Part shown: positions 17,762-26,306 of the stretch, piece by piece | Layout of the letters: each line of letters starts with the position of its first letter | How positions within the stretch are numbered: the stretch's first letter is position 1 | Assembly (NCBI RefSeq): GCF_001654495.1 | Contig: NZ_CP015849.1 | Location: forward strand, 744,001 to 808,000 | DNA length: 64,000 bases | Source: Streptomyces sp. SAT1 | GTDB taxonomy: Bacteria > Actinomycetota > Actinomycetes > Streptomycetales > Streptomycetaceae | Reading direction: 5' to 3' | Made by a program: the position numbers and the translations under genes | The notes under the pieces: model-generated | Databases searched by the model: none | The model's input: only the letters and a program-made list of their open reading frames with translations | What the model was told of the DNA's origin: nothing

Positions 17762-18189
17762 TCAGGACCGGGACGCCGCCTCGCGCAGGCCGCGAGGGAG
17801 TATCCGCCGCAGCGGTGTGCGCCGCTTGCGACCGCCGGGCAGCTCCAGCTCGGTCAGCCGCTCGGGGTCGAAGTACGCGGCGTACGGCCCCCCTCCTGGG
17901 CCGCGCCCGCATCCCGCGCAGCCTCCGACAGCACTCGTACGGCGCCCGGCCGCAGCCAGGGGTACCGGGCGGGCTGCATGCCGTACCCGACCGCTTCCAG
18001 CAACGGCTGGAGGGTGGCCGGGGCCTCGGGCGGCCGAGGGGCGGCACCGGCTTCGAGTTCGGGGACGATGTGGTCGACGATCACCAGCGGCACGCGGTTG
18101 CTGTTCTCGTAGGGCGCGAGCCGCCGCAGCACCGTCCCGGTGCCGACGCGGGCGGTGGGGATGCGGTGGTGGACCGCGGCGGTGAGCAT
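17762..18189 (-). pseudogene. Frameshifted remnant of unknown family
   Basis: Two well-formed protein segments in different minus-strand frames meet near 17890. The first (from 18189) includes TGTVLRRLAPYENSNRVPLV and VGYGMQPARYPWLRPGA. The second ends YAAYFDPERLTELELPGG and a basic tail, stopping at 17762. Codon use is normal for the organism in each piece. I do not recognise the family. It lies just upstream of the decayed YfhO locus on the same strand, so the two probably formed one operon that is degrading together. Confidence 0.45.
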
Positions 18190-18248
18190 CGCGCGCTCGC
18201 ACTGCCGGTGGCCCGTTACGGCCGCCGGGCACAGGGCACTCGCCGGTC

Positions 18249-19058
18249 ATGGCACTCGTACGGAGCACACAAGGCATACAGCGCACGCGCGGTCACGGTC
18301 CGGGGCCGGCCGCGGCCCTCGGTATCGGTGCGGGTGTCGGTGTGGCGGCGGGCGCGGTGGCCGCGGCCGGTCTCCTGCTCGGCAGGAAAGCGGCCACGAT
18401 CGGCAGGCTCGGCAAGGGACACCCGCTCAAGCACCGCGCACTGGACCTCGCGGCCGGAGCGATACAGCCGAAATACCCGCTCGACGCGATGAGCACGTAT
18501 CTCAACGGCTTCCACCTGTACGCCGACGACATGGGGCGGCAGGTCGAGGCCACGCACTTCTGCATCCACCTCCGCCCCGACCTGCACCAGTGCGTGATCT
18601 TCGACCGCAACGCACCGGACGCCCGGCTGATCGGCATCGAGTACATCATCAGCGAGGAACGCTTCCGCGGTCTGCCCGAGGACGAGAAGCGGCTGTGGCA
18701 CAGCCACCACTACGAGGTGAAGTCCGGCAGCCTCACCGCCCCCGGCATCCCCGACCTGGCCGAACACGCCTACTTCGAGGATCTCGTCACCACCTACGGG
18801 AAGACGTTCCACACCTGGCAGTACGACCGCGACGACTTCCCCTACGGCATCCCGCAGCTGATGATGGGCTTCACCCAGGACGGCCAGGCCGCGGACGAGA
18901 TGATCCAGGCCCGGGACGACAGGCTCGGCATCTCGACCTCCCGCAAGCGGCGCAACCGCGAGGACATCCCCACGCCGGAGGTCGCGCCGGGCGCCAACGC
19001 ATGGGAAAGCGGCCGCACGGTGCAGACACGTATCGAGGAGACGGAGTTCAAACGCTGA
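18249..19058 (+). CDS. DUF1264 (oil-body-associated-protein-like) protein
   Basis: A 269-residue protein. Residues 25-48 are Ala/Gly-rich and hydrophobic, possibly one membrane anchor. The DUF1264 domain covers about 75-250, with LNGFHLYADDMGRQVEATHF, FDRNAPDARLIGIEYIIS, LWHSHHYEVKSG, KTFHTWQYDRDDFPYGIPQL and the conserved ERFRGLP. Plant members associate with oil bodies; bacterial function is unknown. The ribosome site before ATG 18249 is weak, and an in-frame start lower down is possible. The intact, normal codon use contrasts with the decayed genes immediately before it. Confidence 0.8.
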   Translation: MALVRSTQGIQRTRGHGPGPAAALGIGAGVGVAAGAVAAAGLLLGRKAATIGRLGKGHPLKHRALDLAAGAIQPKYPLDAMSTYLNGFHLYADDMGRQVEATHFCIHLRPDLHQCVIFDRNAPDARLIGIEYIISEERFRGLPEDEKRLWHSHHYEVKSGSLTAPGIPDLAEHAYFEDLVTTYGKTFHTWQYDRDDFPYGIPQLMMGFTQDGQAADEMIQARDDRLGISTSRKRRNREDIPTPEVAPGANAWESGRTVQTRIEETEFKR

Positions 19059-19117
19059 GGTGAAGGCGTCCGGCCGGACAGCTCATGAGCCGTGGTGCTG
19101 GTCTTCGGCCGTGGCGG

Positions 19118-19603
19118 TCAGACGTCTCGCCTCCGGGGGAACGGTGGCAGGGCGTGACCCGGCAGCCGTACACGACGTGAATACACCGGCAAAGTGCCGT
19201 CCGCGGGAGCGGGCTCGGTGTAGCACTCCAGAAGCAGTTCGCCCCGCAGGTCGTCGAGTTCGTCGGGCGAACCCTCCAGCAGAGCATCGGCCCATACGTC
19301 GACGGTCGCGTCCTTCAACGCCTGGTTCGGAACCCGCCGGAATTCCCCGGGACCCAGCACCGTCCATCCCGGCTCCCCGTCCGCGCGGAACAGCAGCCGC
19401 CACCAACACGGCCGCCAACAGGGCTCCTTCAACGAGGACCAGCTCCCGATCTCGTCATATGCCTTGTACGTGACGGCGTACCACCCTACGCCGCCCGGTC
19501 GACGGGCTGCGTCCTGGGACGACGCGCCGACCGGGAGCCGGCGCCCTTGCGAGATGATGGGGCGGCCGAACGATCCGAAGACCTGTAGGACCTGCCTCCG
19601 CAC
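19118..19603 (-). CDS. Hypothetical protein, start uncertain
   Basis: An open frame of 161 codons. From about residue 40 the sequence looks like a real protein (GWYAVTYKAYDEIGSWSSL, ATVDVWADALLEGSPDEL, ELLLECYTEPAP). The first 38 residues look non-coding and overlap a strong hairpin at 19592-19627, so the true start is probably nearer 19490, although no clear ATG/GTG with a ribosome site is visible there. I do not recognise a family. The gene may be a 5'-damaged remnant. It ends 59 bases beyond the convergent DUF1264 stop. Confidence 0.4.
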   Translation of the reverse strand: MRRQVLQVFGSFGRPIISQGRRLPVGASSQDAARRPGGVGWYAVTYKAYDEIGSWSSLKEPCWRPCWWRLLFRADGEPGWTVLGPGEFRRVPNQALKDATVDVWADALLEGSPDELDDLRGELLLECYTEPAPADGTLPVYSRRVRLPGHALPPFPRRRDV

Positions 19604-19627
19604 CCCGGCCGACGGGTGCGGAGGCAG
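19592..19627. terminator. Perfect 14-bp hairpin upstream of a lipoprotein gene
   Basis: CTGCCTCCGCACCC (19592-19605) and GGGTGCGGAGGCAG (19614-19627) are perfectly complementary around an 8-base loop. No T-run follows. It ends 17 bases before the ATG of the lipoprotein gene, so it may be a terminator for readthrough, an attenuator, or part of a structured leader; a second inverted repeat (CCGGTCG 19494-19500 with CGACCGG 19528-19534) lies just upstream. Confidence 0.6.
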
Positions 19628-19644
19628 TCATCGACTGGAGCCGC

Positions 19645-20169
19645 ATGCCCGCCCGCCGCAGTCTCGCCGTCGTCCTCGTCGCGTTCGCCGTCGTGCCGGC
19701 AGGCGGCTGCTCGGACCGGAAGGGGCCCCCTCCCGCCTCGGCGGCGGTCCCCACCTGGGACGGCAAGGCGGAGCAGGAGGACGCGCTCCGGAGCGCCGAA
19801 CAGGCTCTGAACGCCTCGGAGATCGAGGACTCCGCACGCGTCGACGAGGGCATGGCGGCCCTGCCGCAGGGGCTGGACAGGACCTTCGCCGCCGAGGGAC
19901 GGCCCCACACCTTCGACATCGCCTGTCAGGCTCCGGGCCCCCGCTCGATCACGCTGACCCTGGACCAGGGCACCGCGAGGAGCGAGTGGGAGGTGACGTG
20001 CGGAGACCTTGAGGCGGACCAGTTCAACATCCCCTCCGGTGTCCGCTTCGCTGCCCGCGTCCCGCCGATGGGACCGGACGCCCAGGGGCTGGTGCTGTGG
20101 CGGTTCAACGCCGTGGACCCCGGCGACGTGAGCGGATGCGAGGACGACATCGAGGGATGCGAGGACTGA
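19645..20169 (+). CDS. Hypothetical secreted lipoprotein
   Basis: A 174-residue protein with a twin-arginine-free signal peptide (ARRSLAVVLVAFAVVPAGGC) ending in a lipobox Cys22. The mature part is acidic and has two further Cys pairs, CQAPG and VTCGDLE, plus CEDDIEGCED at the C-terminus, suggesting disulfides outside the cell. The central segment resembles small actinobacterial lipoproteins with a DIACQAPG...LTLDQG pattern, of unknown function. ATG 19645 follows GGAG at 19637-19640. No operon partner is evident; the large protease gene follows after 230 bases. Confidence 0.75.
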   Translation: MPARRSLAVVLVAFAVVPAGGCSDRKGPPPASAAVPTWDGKAEQEDALRSAEQALNASEIEDSARVDEGMAALPQGLDRTFAAEGRPHTFDIACQAPGPRSITLTLDQGTARSEWEVTCGDLEADQFNIPSGVRFAARVPPMGPDAQGLVLWRFNAVDPGDVSGCEDDIEGCED

Positions 20170-20399
20170 GCGGTGCCCGCGCCGCCGGTCCCGTCGAGTC
20201 GAGCGGTGTGAACCGTGTGAACTGACGCCCCGCACACCTCTGTTGACAACCGGCCCACCACCCCCGCTCCCGCCTGCGCGTTCGCGATGCGACGCGGCGC
20301 ATTCTGTGAACGTCGTGGAACGTCCACTGAGGAGGTCCTGTTCGGCCCGCGGGTCACTAGCTTGGCGCGGTGTTTCCCATCCCCCATCTTGGAGGCATC

Positions 20400-23300
20400 G
20401 TGTCACGATTGCCGATAGTGGCGCGGACGGCCGCCGCGGCGGCCTGTCTGGCCACGGTGGCCGCGCTGGCCGCGGCTGTTCCCGCGGCGGCCGACCCACA
20501 TCCCAGGACGTCCCTGGGAGCCGGCGGGTCGGCTCCGGCGGGCGCGCACCGGCTCGGTGTGACGGCGGCCGGCCGCACGATCGACGTCGCGCTGTCGCTC
20601 AGACCGCACGACGAGGCCGGGCTCGACGCGTTCGTCGCGTCGGTCAGCGACCCGGCGTCACCGCACTACCGCCACTACCTCACCAGCGCGCAGTACAACG
20701 AGCGGTACGCGCCCCGGGCGTCCGACGTCGCCGAGGCGAGCGCCTTCCTGAAGTCCAACGGACTGCGTGTCACGAAGGTTTCGGGCAACCGGCAGGTCAT
20801 CGACGCGACCGGCACCGCCGAGCAGGTGCAGACCGCGTTCGGCACGTCGATCGGCGACTACACCGACGCCGCGGGCAGGCACTTCTACGCGAGCGACAAG
20901 GCGCCCTCCGTGCCGTCCGCGCTCGCGTCCACCGTGCGGGCGGTGACCGGTCTGACCGACCGGCCGGTGGCGCACCGGGCGGGCGGCGGACCGGCCGGGC
21001 ACAGCGGCAGGACACCGGGCGGCAGGCCCGCGAGCGGTCCCGCCGGTCCGTCCGGCCCCGCCGGCGGGTACACGCCGGCCCAGTTCCGCACCGCCTACGG
21101 CATGAAGAACCTGTCCGCGTCGTACAACGGCTCGGGGCAGACCGTCGGACTGATCGAGTTCGACGCGTTCAAGCAGTCCGACATCGACGCGTGGACGAAG
21201 TACTTCGGCCAGCCGTCGGTGAACGCGCGGGTGGTCCCGGTGAACGGCGGTGTCCGCAGCCCGGGGAACGACCAGCTCGAAGTCACCCTGGACGTGGAGT
21301 CGGTGGCCGCGACCGCGCCGAACGCCGCCCAGATCGTGTACGAGGCGCCCAACTCGGACAACGCCTGGGTCGACGAGATGGCGAAGATCGCGAGCGACAA
21401 CCAGATCACCGTGCTGTCCGGCTCATGGCTCAACGGCGAGAAGTGCGAGTCGGCGCCCATCCAGGCGTCGCACGACTCGTACACCCAGATGGTCGCGCAG
21501 GGGGTCACCCTGCTGTCGGCCTCCGGTGACTGGGGGGCGACCGGCTGCGGCTACCAGGGCGACAACTCCACGGTGCAGGCCGACTATCCGCCGAGCGACC
21601 CGCTGTTCACCGGGGTCGGCGGCACGCAGCTGCGGACGAGCGACAGCGCCGGCACATACCAGTCGGAATCCTGCTGGAACCAGGGCGGCTCCGGCAACAC
21701 CCGTTCCGGCGGCGGCTATTCGCAGATCTTCGCCAGGCCCGACTGGCAGCCCGGTACCAACAAGTACCGGTCGGTGCCCGATGTGGCGCTCGACGCGGAC
21801 TACGGCGCCGGCGCCGTGTCGGTCTACATGAACGGCGGCTGGCAGGACGTCGGCGGGACCAGCGCCTCGGCGCCGCTGTGGGCCGGCTACATCGCCATGG
21901 TGAACCAGAAGGCCGGGGCCGCGGGCAAGGGCAACCTCGGCGCGATGAACCCGACGATCTACGCCGTCGCACAGTCGTCCCGGTACGGCTCGGCGTTCCA
22001 CGACGTCACCACGGGCGACAACGGCACGTACCAGGCGGGCACCGGCTACGACCTGTGCACCGGCTGGGGCTCGATGCAGGGCGACAACCTCGCCGACCCG
22101 CTGATCGACGGCGCGACCCCGCCCGCGGCCGACGACTTCTCGATCAGCGCCGGTCCGCAGTCGGTGAGCGTCGACCCGGGCAAGTCGGTGACCACCACGA
22201 TCAGCACCGAGGTCGTCAAGGGCAGCGCGCGGACCGTGGCGCTGTCGGCGTCCGGGCTGCCCGCGGGTGTGACCGCCGGCTTCGACCCGGCGTCGGTGAC
22301 GGCGGGCGGCTCCTCCACCCTGACGCTGACCGCGGCGTCCTCGGCGTCGCCGGGACGGAGCGACGTCACCGTGACCGGCAAGAGCGCCGACACGACCCAC
22401 GGCACCCCGGTGTCGCTGACCGTCAACGGCTCCGGGCAGGACGACTTCTCCATCGGCGTGAACCCGGGTTCGGCGACGGTGACCGCCGGGCAGTCGGCGA
22501 CCGCGACCGTGAGCACCGCGGCCGCGCCGCAGGGGGTCCGTCACCCGGCGGCCGGAACGAGCGACGGCACCACGGCGACCCACGGCGTCGGCCCGGCGGT
22601 CGTGGGCGGCAGCCCGACCACGGTCGACAAGTACCCGTTCATGATCTCGATGCGCAGGAACGGCAGTTCCTTCCCCGGGCAGCAGTCGTGCAGCATGGCG
22701 CTCACCGGTCCGCACACGGTCGTCGGCGCGGCGCACTGCTGGCTGGAGAACTCCGGTGACAAGTGGTTCGTGTACGGGGCGACCGACCTGAACGACACCG
22801 GGTTCCGCGCCGACATCAAGAGCGTGTGGACCGACCCGGACTACCAGGGCTGGCAGACCGGCCACGACGTCGCCGTCTTCACCCTGGCGCAGGACGTCCC
22901 GGTGCCGTCCGGCATGGTCTACCCGACGATCGCGACGGACACCTCGGTCAACGCCCCCGGCACGATGGGCAAGGGCATCGGCTGGGGCAGGACCGGCGCC
23001 ACCACGTACTCCGACGTGCTCCGCACGGTCGACCTGCCGGTGGCCGCGGACTCGGCGTGCGCGCAGCAGCCGGTACTGTCGTCGAACTGGAAGGGCGACG
23101 GGTCGATGCTGTGCACCGGCTACGCGGACGGCCACGCGGGGGTGTGCGTCGGCGACAGCGGAAGCCCGTTCCTTGAAGGCAACCAGATCGTCGGGTTCTT
23201 CTCCTGGATGTCCAACAACTGCGACACATACGGCGTGTACACGCGCGTGACGACGTACGCCGACGAGATCAAGGCCCATCTGCCGGGCAGCACCCCGCCC

Positions 23301-23774
23301 GCGGGTGACATCGCACTGTCGGTGAGCGGCCTGCCCTCGGGCGCGACCGCGAGCTTCGATCCGTCGTCGGTGAGCGCGGGCGGCTCGTCCACGCTGACGG
23401 TCGCCACGAGCGCGTCGACGCCCGCGGGGACGTACAAGCTGACGGTCAGCGGCAAGAACGCGACGGCCGGCCATGACGCCGCGTTCACGCTGACGGTCCA
23501 GGGCGGAACACCGACAGCGGTCACGGTGCAGGACCCCGGCTTCCAGTTCACCCAGCACGGAACTCCGGTCGGTCTGCAACTGCGCGCGAGCGGCGGGAGC
23601 GGGACGTACACCTGGTCGGCGACGGGTCTGCCGCCGGGGCTCTCGGTCGACAGCCGGACCGGTGTGGTCAGCGGCACCGCGTCGCAGGCGTCGAAGATCT
23701 TCGACGTGACGGTGACGGCCACCGACAGCGGCGGCCGGAGCGGGAAGGCGGGGTTCAGCTGGTTCGTCTACTGA
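20400..23774 (+). CDS. Secreted sedolisin (S53) with a nested trypsin (S1) domain and Ig-like repeats
   Basis: An 1124-residue exported protein; GTG 20400 follows GGAGG (20391-20394). Order: signal peptide (1-33), pro-kumamolisin propeptide (about 45-190), S53 catalytic domain (about 215-575) with Glu294 and Asp298 (QLEVTLDVE) and Ser488 (GGTSASAP), an Ig-like module (about 580-680), the first strands of a second Ig-like module (about 681-710), a complete chymotrypsin-fold protease (about 711-968) with His779 (GAAHCW), Asp823 (GHDVAVF) and Ser920 (CVGDSGSPF), then the rest of the interrupted Ig module (DIALSVSGLPSG on), and a final putative-Ig module. Both catalytic sets look complete. S53 enzymes act at acidic pH and need Ca2+; S1 at neutral to alkaline pH. 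A secreted, self-processing protease is likely. Confidence 0.88.
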   Translation: MSRLPIVARTAAAAACLATVAALAAAVPAAADPHPRTSLGAGGSAPAGAHRLGVTAAGRTIDVALSLRPHDEAGLDAFVASVSDPASPHYRHYLTSAQYNERYAPRASDVAEASAFLKSNGLRVTKVSGNRQVIDATGTAEQVQTAFGTSIGDYTDAAGRHFYASDKAPSVPSALASTVRAVTGLTDRPVAHRAGGGPAGHSGRTPGGRPASGPAGPSGPAGGYTPAQFRTAYGMKNLSASYNGSGQTVGLIEFDAFKQSDIDAWTKYFGQPSVNARVVPVNGGVRSPGNDQLEVTLDVESVAATAPNAAQIVYEAPNSDNAWVDEMAKIASDNQITVLSGSWLNGEKCESAPIQASHDSYTQMVAQGVTLLSASGDWGATGCGYQGDNSTVQADYPPSDPLFTGVGGTQLRTSDSAGTYQSESCWNQGGSGNTRSGGGYSQIFARPDWQPGTNKYRSVPDVALDADYGAGAVSVYMNGGWQDVGGTSASAPLWAGYIAMVNQKAGAAGKGNLGAMNPTIYAVAQSSRYGSAFHDVTTGDNGTYQAGTGYDLCTGWGSMQGDNLADPLIDGATPPAADDFSISAGPQSVSVDPGKSVTTTISTEVVKGSARTVALSASGLPAGVTAGFDPASVTAGGSSTLTLTAASSASPGRSDVTVTGKSADTTHGTPVSLTVNGSGQDDFSIGVNPGSATVTAGQSATATVSTAAAPQGVRHPAAGTSDGTTATHGVGPAVVGGSPTTVDKYPFMISMRRNGSSFPGQQSCSMALTGPHTVVGAAHCWLENSGDKWFVYGATDLNDTGFRADIKSVWTDPDYQGWQTGHDVAVFTLAQDVPVPSGMVYPTIATDTSVNAPGTMGKGIGWGRTGATTYSDVLRTVDLPVAADSACAQQPVLSSNWKGDGSMLCTGYADGHAGVCVGDSGSPFLEGNQIVGFFSWMSNNCDTYGVYTRVTTYADEIKAHLPGSTPPAGDIALSVSGLPSGATASFDPSSVSAGGSSTLTVATSASTPAGTYKLTVSGKNATAGHDAAFTLTVQGGTPTAVTVQDPGFQFTQHGTPVGLQLRASGGSGTYTWSATGLPPGLSVDSRTGVVSGTASQASKIFDVTVTATDSGGRSGKAGFSWFVY

Positions 23775-23816
23775 GGGGTACCGGGGGCTGCCCTGACCTC
23801 CTCGTGGCGTGAGGGG

Positions 23817-23847
23817 CTGACCGGTGGTTCGCCGAACCGCCGGTCAG
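23817..23847. terminator. Bidirectional terminator after the protease gene
   Basis: CTGACCGGTGGTTC pairs with GAACCGCCGGTCAG (one T-G pair) around a GCC loop. It separates the convergent protease and HTH genes and covers the stop codon of the latter. Confidence 0.75.
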
Positions 23848-24872
23848 TCCCATTCCCAGGACATGCCGACGATGCCGGGGCCGCTGTCGGTGATCACCAG
23901 GTGCGCGGTGCCCGACGGCCCGATCCACAGCGGGGCGCCGATGTGCCGGGGCGCGTGCACACCGGCCTGCCGGAACGGCACGCAGCTCACCGGGAGCCGT
24001 CCGGAGAACTCGGTCTGCAGGACGTACTGCCGGATCGGCCGGGTGAACCGGTGGTGGTAGAAGGTGAGTTCGGGTCCGGGAGGAAAGTGCGAGGTGAACT
24101 CCACGACGCTCCGCTCACCGGCGGCGAGGCGCTGTTCCAGGAGCAGTTCGCACACCGTGGCGCCGGTCGCGTCGTCGGCCCGTATCCGGCCCACCCGGCA
24201 GTACTTGACGTCGGACGGGACGGCGGCGGCCGAGTCCTCGGCCCAGAGCAGGACCACACAGCGGTCGACGCGGTCGGCCGACGCCTCGAACACCATCCGG
24301 GTGCGCAGGCTCGACAGCCGGTGGTCCTCCCCCACCAGCACGTGCTCGTGCACATCGAGCTTCCTGATCCGGTCGTCGGGCAGCGCGCCCATCGCGGCGA
24401 GCAGCGGCCGGTGGGCGGGCCACAGCCGGCGCCGGTCGATCGCGTCCGGTTCGGCCTTGCGGCACCGTCCGCGCGGCCGGGGCGGACCGAGCCGCGACAC
24501 CAGCGAAGCGGCGGGCAGGCCGAGTACCGCCTCCAGCCCGCGGACGGCGCGCAGCGACTCGGCGCGCTCGGGACGGCTGCGGCCGTGCCGCCAGTAGCTG
24601 AGCGCGGCGCGGCTGACCCGGACGCCCTGCGCGGCGAGGTGGTGCTGCACCCGTTCCAGACTCAGACCGCGGTGGTTGAGCGCGTAGTCGAGCACCTGGG
24701 CGAACGTGCCGTCCCGCAGGAGCCGCCGCAGCTCACGGTCGATCGGCCGGTCCCCGGGAGCGACCGGGTACGCGAGCACGGGCGGACCGGCCGGCACGGG
24801 GACCGGCGGGTAACCCGTACGGTCGCTGTCCGTCGGCCGACCGGCGGGAACCGAGGGCGAACCGCTCGCCAT
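23844..24872 (-). CDS. Helix-turn-helix (XRE-like) regulator
   Basis: A 342-residue regulator. Residues 45-125 hold a Cro/XRE-type helix-turn-helix: ALNHRGLSLERVQHHLAAQG, then VSRAALSYWRHGRSRPER, with a following AVRGLEAVLGLP helix. The C-terminal 200 residues form a beta-rich domain with VLLWAEDSAA, FTSHFPPGPELTFYHHRF and GPSGTAHLVITDSGPG. This layout is widespread in Streptomyces but, to my knowledge, has no assigned target. ATG at 24870-24872. The gene is convergent with the protease and shares its terminator. Confidence 0.75.
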   Translation of the reverse strand: MASGSPSVPAGRPTDSDRTGYPPVPVPAGPPVLAYPVAPGDRPIDRELRRLLRDGTFAQVLDYALNHRGLSLERVQHHLAAQGVRVSRAALSYWRHGRSRPERAESLRAVRGLEAVLGLPAASLVSRLGPPRPRGRCRKAEPDAIDRRRLWPAHRPLLAAMGALPDDRIRKLDVHEHVLVGEDHRLSSLRTRMVFEASADRVDRCVVLLWAEDSAAAVPSDVKYCRVGRIRADDATGATVCELLLEQRLAAGERSVVEFTSHFPPGPELTFYHHRFTRPIRQYVLQTEFSGRLPVSCVPFRQAGVHAPRHIGAPLWIGPSGTAHLVITDSGPGIVGMSWEWD

Positions 24873-25019
24873 CGCGTGCCTCCCTCCGCCCCTGACGGCA
24901 TCCGGTCCACTATCGACGGCTCCCCGTCAAAGGTCCAGAGCGAGGTCCGCACCGGATGGTACGGGCCGGGGCCCGCCGAGCGGACCGGTCCGCCTCCCCT
25001 CCGGCGCGGACCGGCCGTC

Positions 25020-26306
25020 TCAGTGGGAGGGCTGATGCAGGTGCCGGTCCTGTCCCGCACCGTGTCCGGCGACCGCCGTGGCGACGCCGAGGACGGCCAG
25101 GACGACGAGCGGAAGCGTCCAGCTGTGCGTGGTGTCGTGCAGGATGCCGAGGAGAAGGGGCCCGGCCGCCGCCACGAGGTAGCCGATGGACTGTGCCATG
25201 CCCGCCAGCGCGGCGGCCTCGCCGGAGCTGCCGGCGCGCTGGCTCTGGAAGGTCAGCGCGAGGACGAGGCACGCTCCGCCGCCGAGTCCGAGCAGGGTGC
25301 ACGCCAGGACGGACAGCGCGGGGGCGGCGGCCAGTACGGTGAAGCCGCCCGCCACGAGGACCGAGGCCCCGGCCGCGGTCCAGCGCTGGTCGTGGCGGCC
25401 GCGGGTGAGCAGGGGCAGGAGGCTGCTGGCCGCCAGGGACACCACCTGGTAGGAGAAGAGCATCCATCCGGCCGTGGTGCTGCTCATGCCGCGGTCGATC
25501 AGGATGCTGGGCAGCCAGGCGACGGCAGTGTAGAAGGCCAGGGACTGCAGGCCCATGAAGAAGGTGACCTGCCAGGCCAGCCGCGACCGCCAGGGCACCG
25601 GGCTGTGGGCCGCGCCGCCGGACTCCTGCGGCTTGTCACCCCGGATCCGGGGCAGCCAGGCGAGGAACGCCGCGACGGTGAAGGCGACGCCCCAGGCCAG
25701 CGCGGTGCGCCAGGACCCCGGCACGCTGTGGGCCAGCGGCGCGGAGACACCGGAGGACACCGCGGCCATGAGGCCCATGACGGTCACATAGAGCGCGCTG
25801 ACGCCCTGGATACGGTGCGCGGGCACGCTCCGCCTGATCAGAGCGGGCAGCAGTACGTTGCCGAACGCGATGGCCGCGGAGAGGATCACCGTTCCGGCGA
25901 ACAGGCAGACGACGGAGGGAAGGGAGCGGACCACCGTCCCGACGGCCAGCACACCGAGCGCCGCCACCAGCAGGCGCGCGCTGCCGAACCGGTGGGACGC
26001 GCGGGCGACCAGGGGCGACGTGGCGGCGAACGTCAGCAGCGGGAGGGTGCTCAGCAGGCCGCCCCAGCTCGCCGTCAGGCCGCTGCCGTGCTCGATCTCC
26101 GGCAGCAGCGCGCCGACGCCGGTGAGGGTGGTGCGCAGGTTCGCCGCCACGAGACAGATGGCGACGAGAAGCCCGACCGACACGGCGGGCCGGGCGGGAC
26201 CGGAGGCCGACGGTCCGGAGGCGGACGATCCGGAGGCGGACGATCCAGGGGCGGACGATCCAGGGGCGGGATGCTGACGGGACATCGATGCCGGCCGCGT
26301 GCTCAC
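25020..26306 (-). CDS. MFS transporter of the CynX/NimT type
   Basis: A 428-residue, 12-helix protein. A Ser/Gly/Pro-rich N-terminal stretch with repeated GSSA/GPSA units (about residues 14-37) precedes helix 1 (GLLVAICLVAANLRTTLTGVG), which together with LLPEIEHGSGL and TAGWMLFSYQ marks the CynX/NimT family of cyanate/nitroimidazole-type transporters. GTG 26306 overlaps the GntR stop as GTGA and has AGCGGAGGA upstream. It is therefore coupled to the GntR regulator, which probably controls it. The real substrate cannot be read from sequence. Confidence 0.85.
   Translation of the reverse strand: MSTRPASMSRQHPAPGSSAPGSSASGSSASGPSASGPARPAVSVGLLVAICLVAANLRTTLTGVGALLPEIEHGSGLTASWGGLLSTLPLLTFAATSPLVARASHRFGSARLLVAALGVLAVGTVVRSLPSVVCLFAGTVILSAAIAFGNVLLPALIRRSVPAHRIQGVSALYVTVMGLMAAVSSGVSAPLAHSVPGSWRTALAWGVAFTVAAFLAWLPRIRGDKPQESGGAAHSPVPWRSRLAWQVTFFMGLQSLAFYTAVAWLPSILIDRGMSSTTAGWMLFSYQVVSLAASSLLPLLTRGRHDQRWTAAGASVLVAGGFTVLAAAPALSVLACTLLGLGGGACLVLALTFQSQRAGSSGEAAALAGMAQSIGYLVAAAGPLLLGILHDTTHSWTLPLVVLAVLGVATAVAGHGAGQDRHLHQPSH

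Noticed and set aside
15549..18189. Treating the frameshifted YfhO pieces as separate small genes
   Set aside because: The pieces are consecutive parts of one protein in shifting frames, and single pieces lack starts, ribosome sites or complete domains.
19488..19627. A tRNA or 6C RNA gene
   Set aside because: The hairpins do not form a cloverleaf and lack the tRNA T-loop sequence, and the C-rich loops of 6C RNA are absent.
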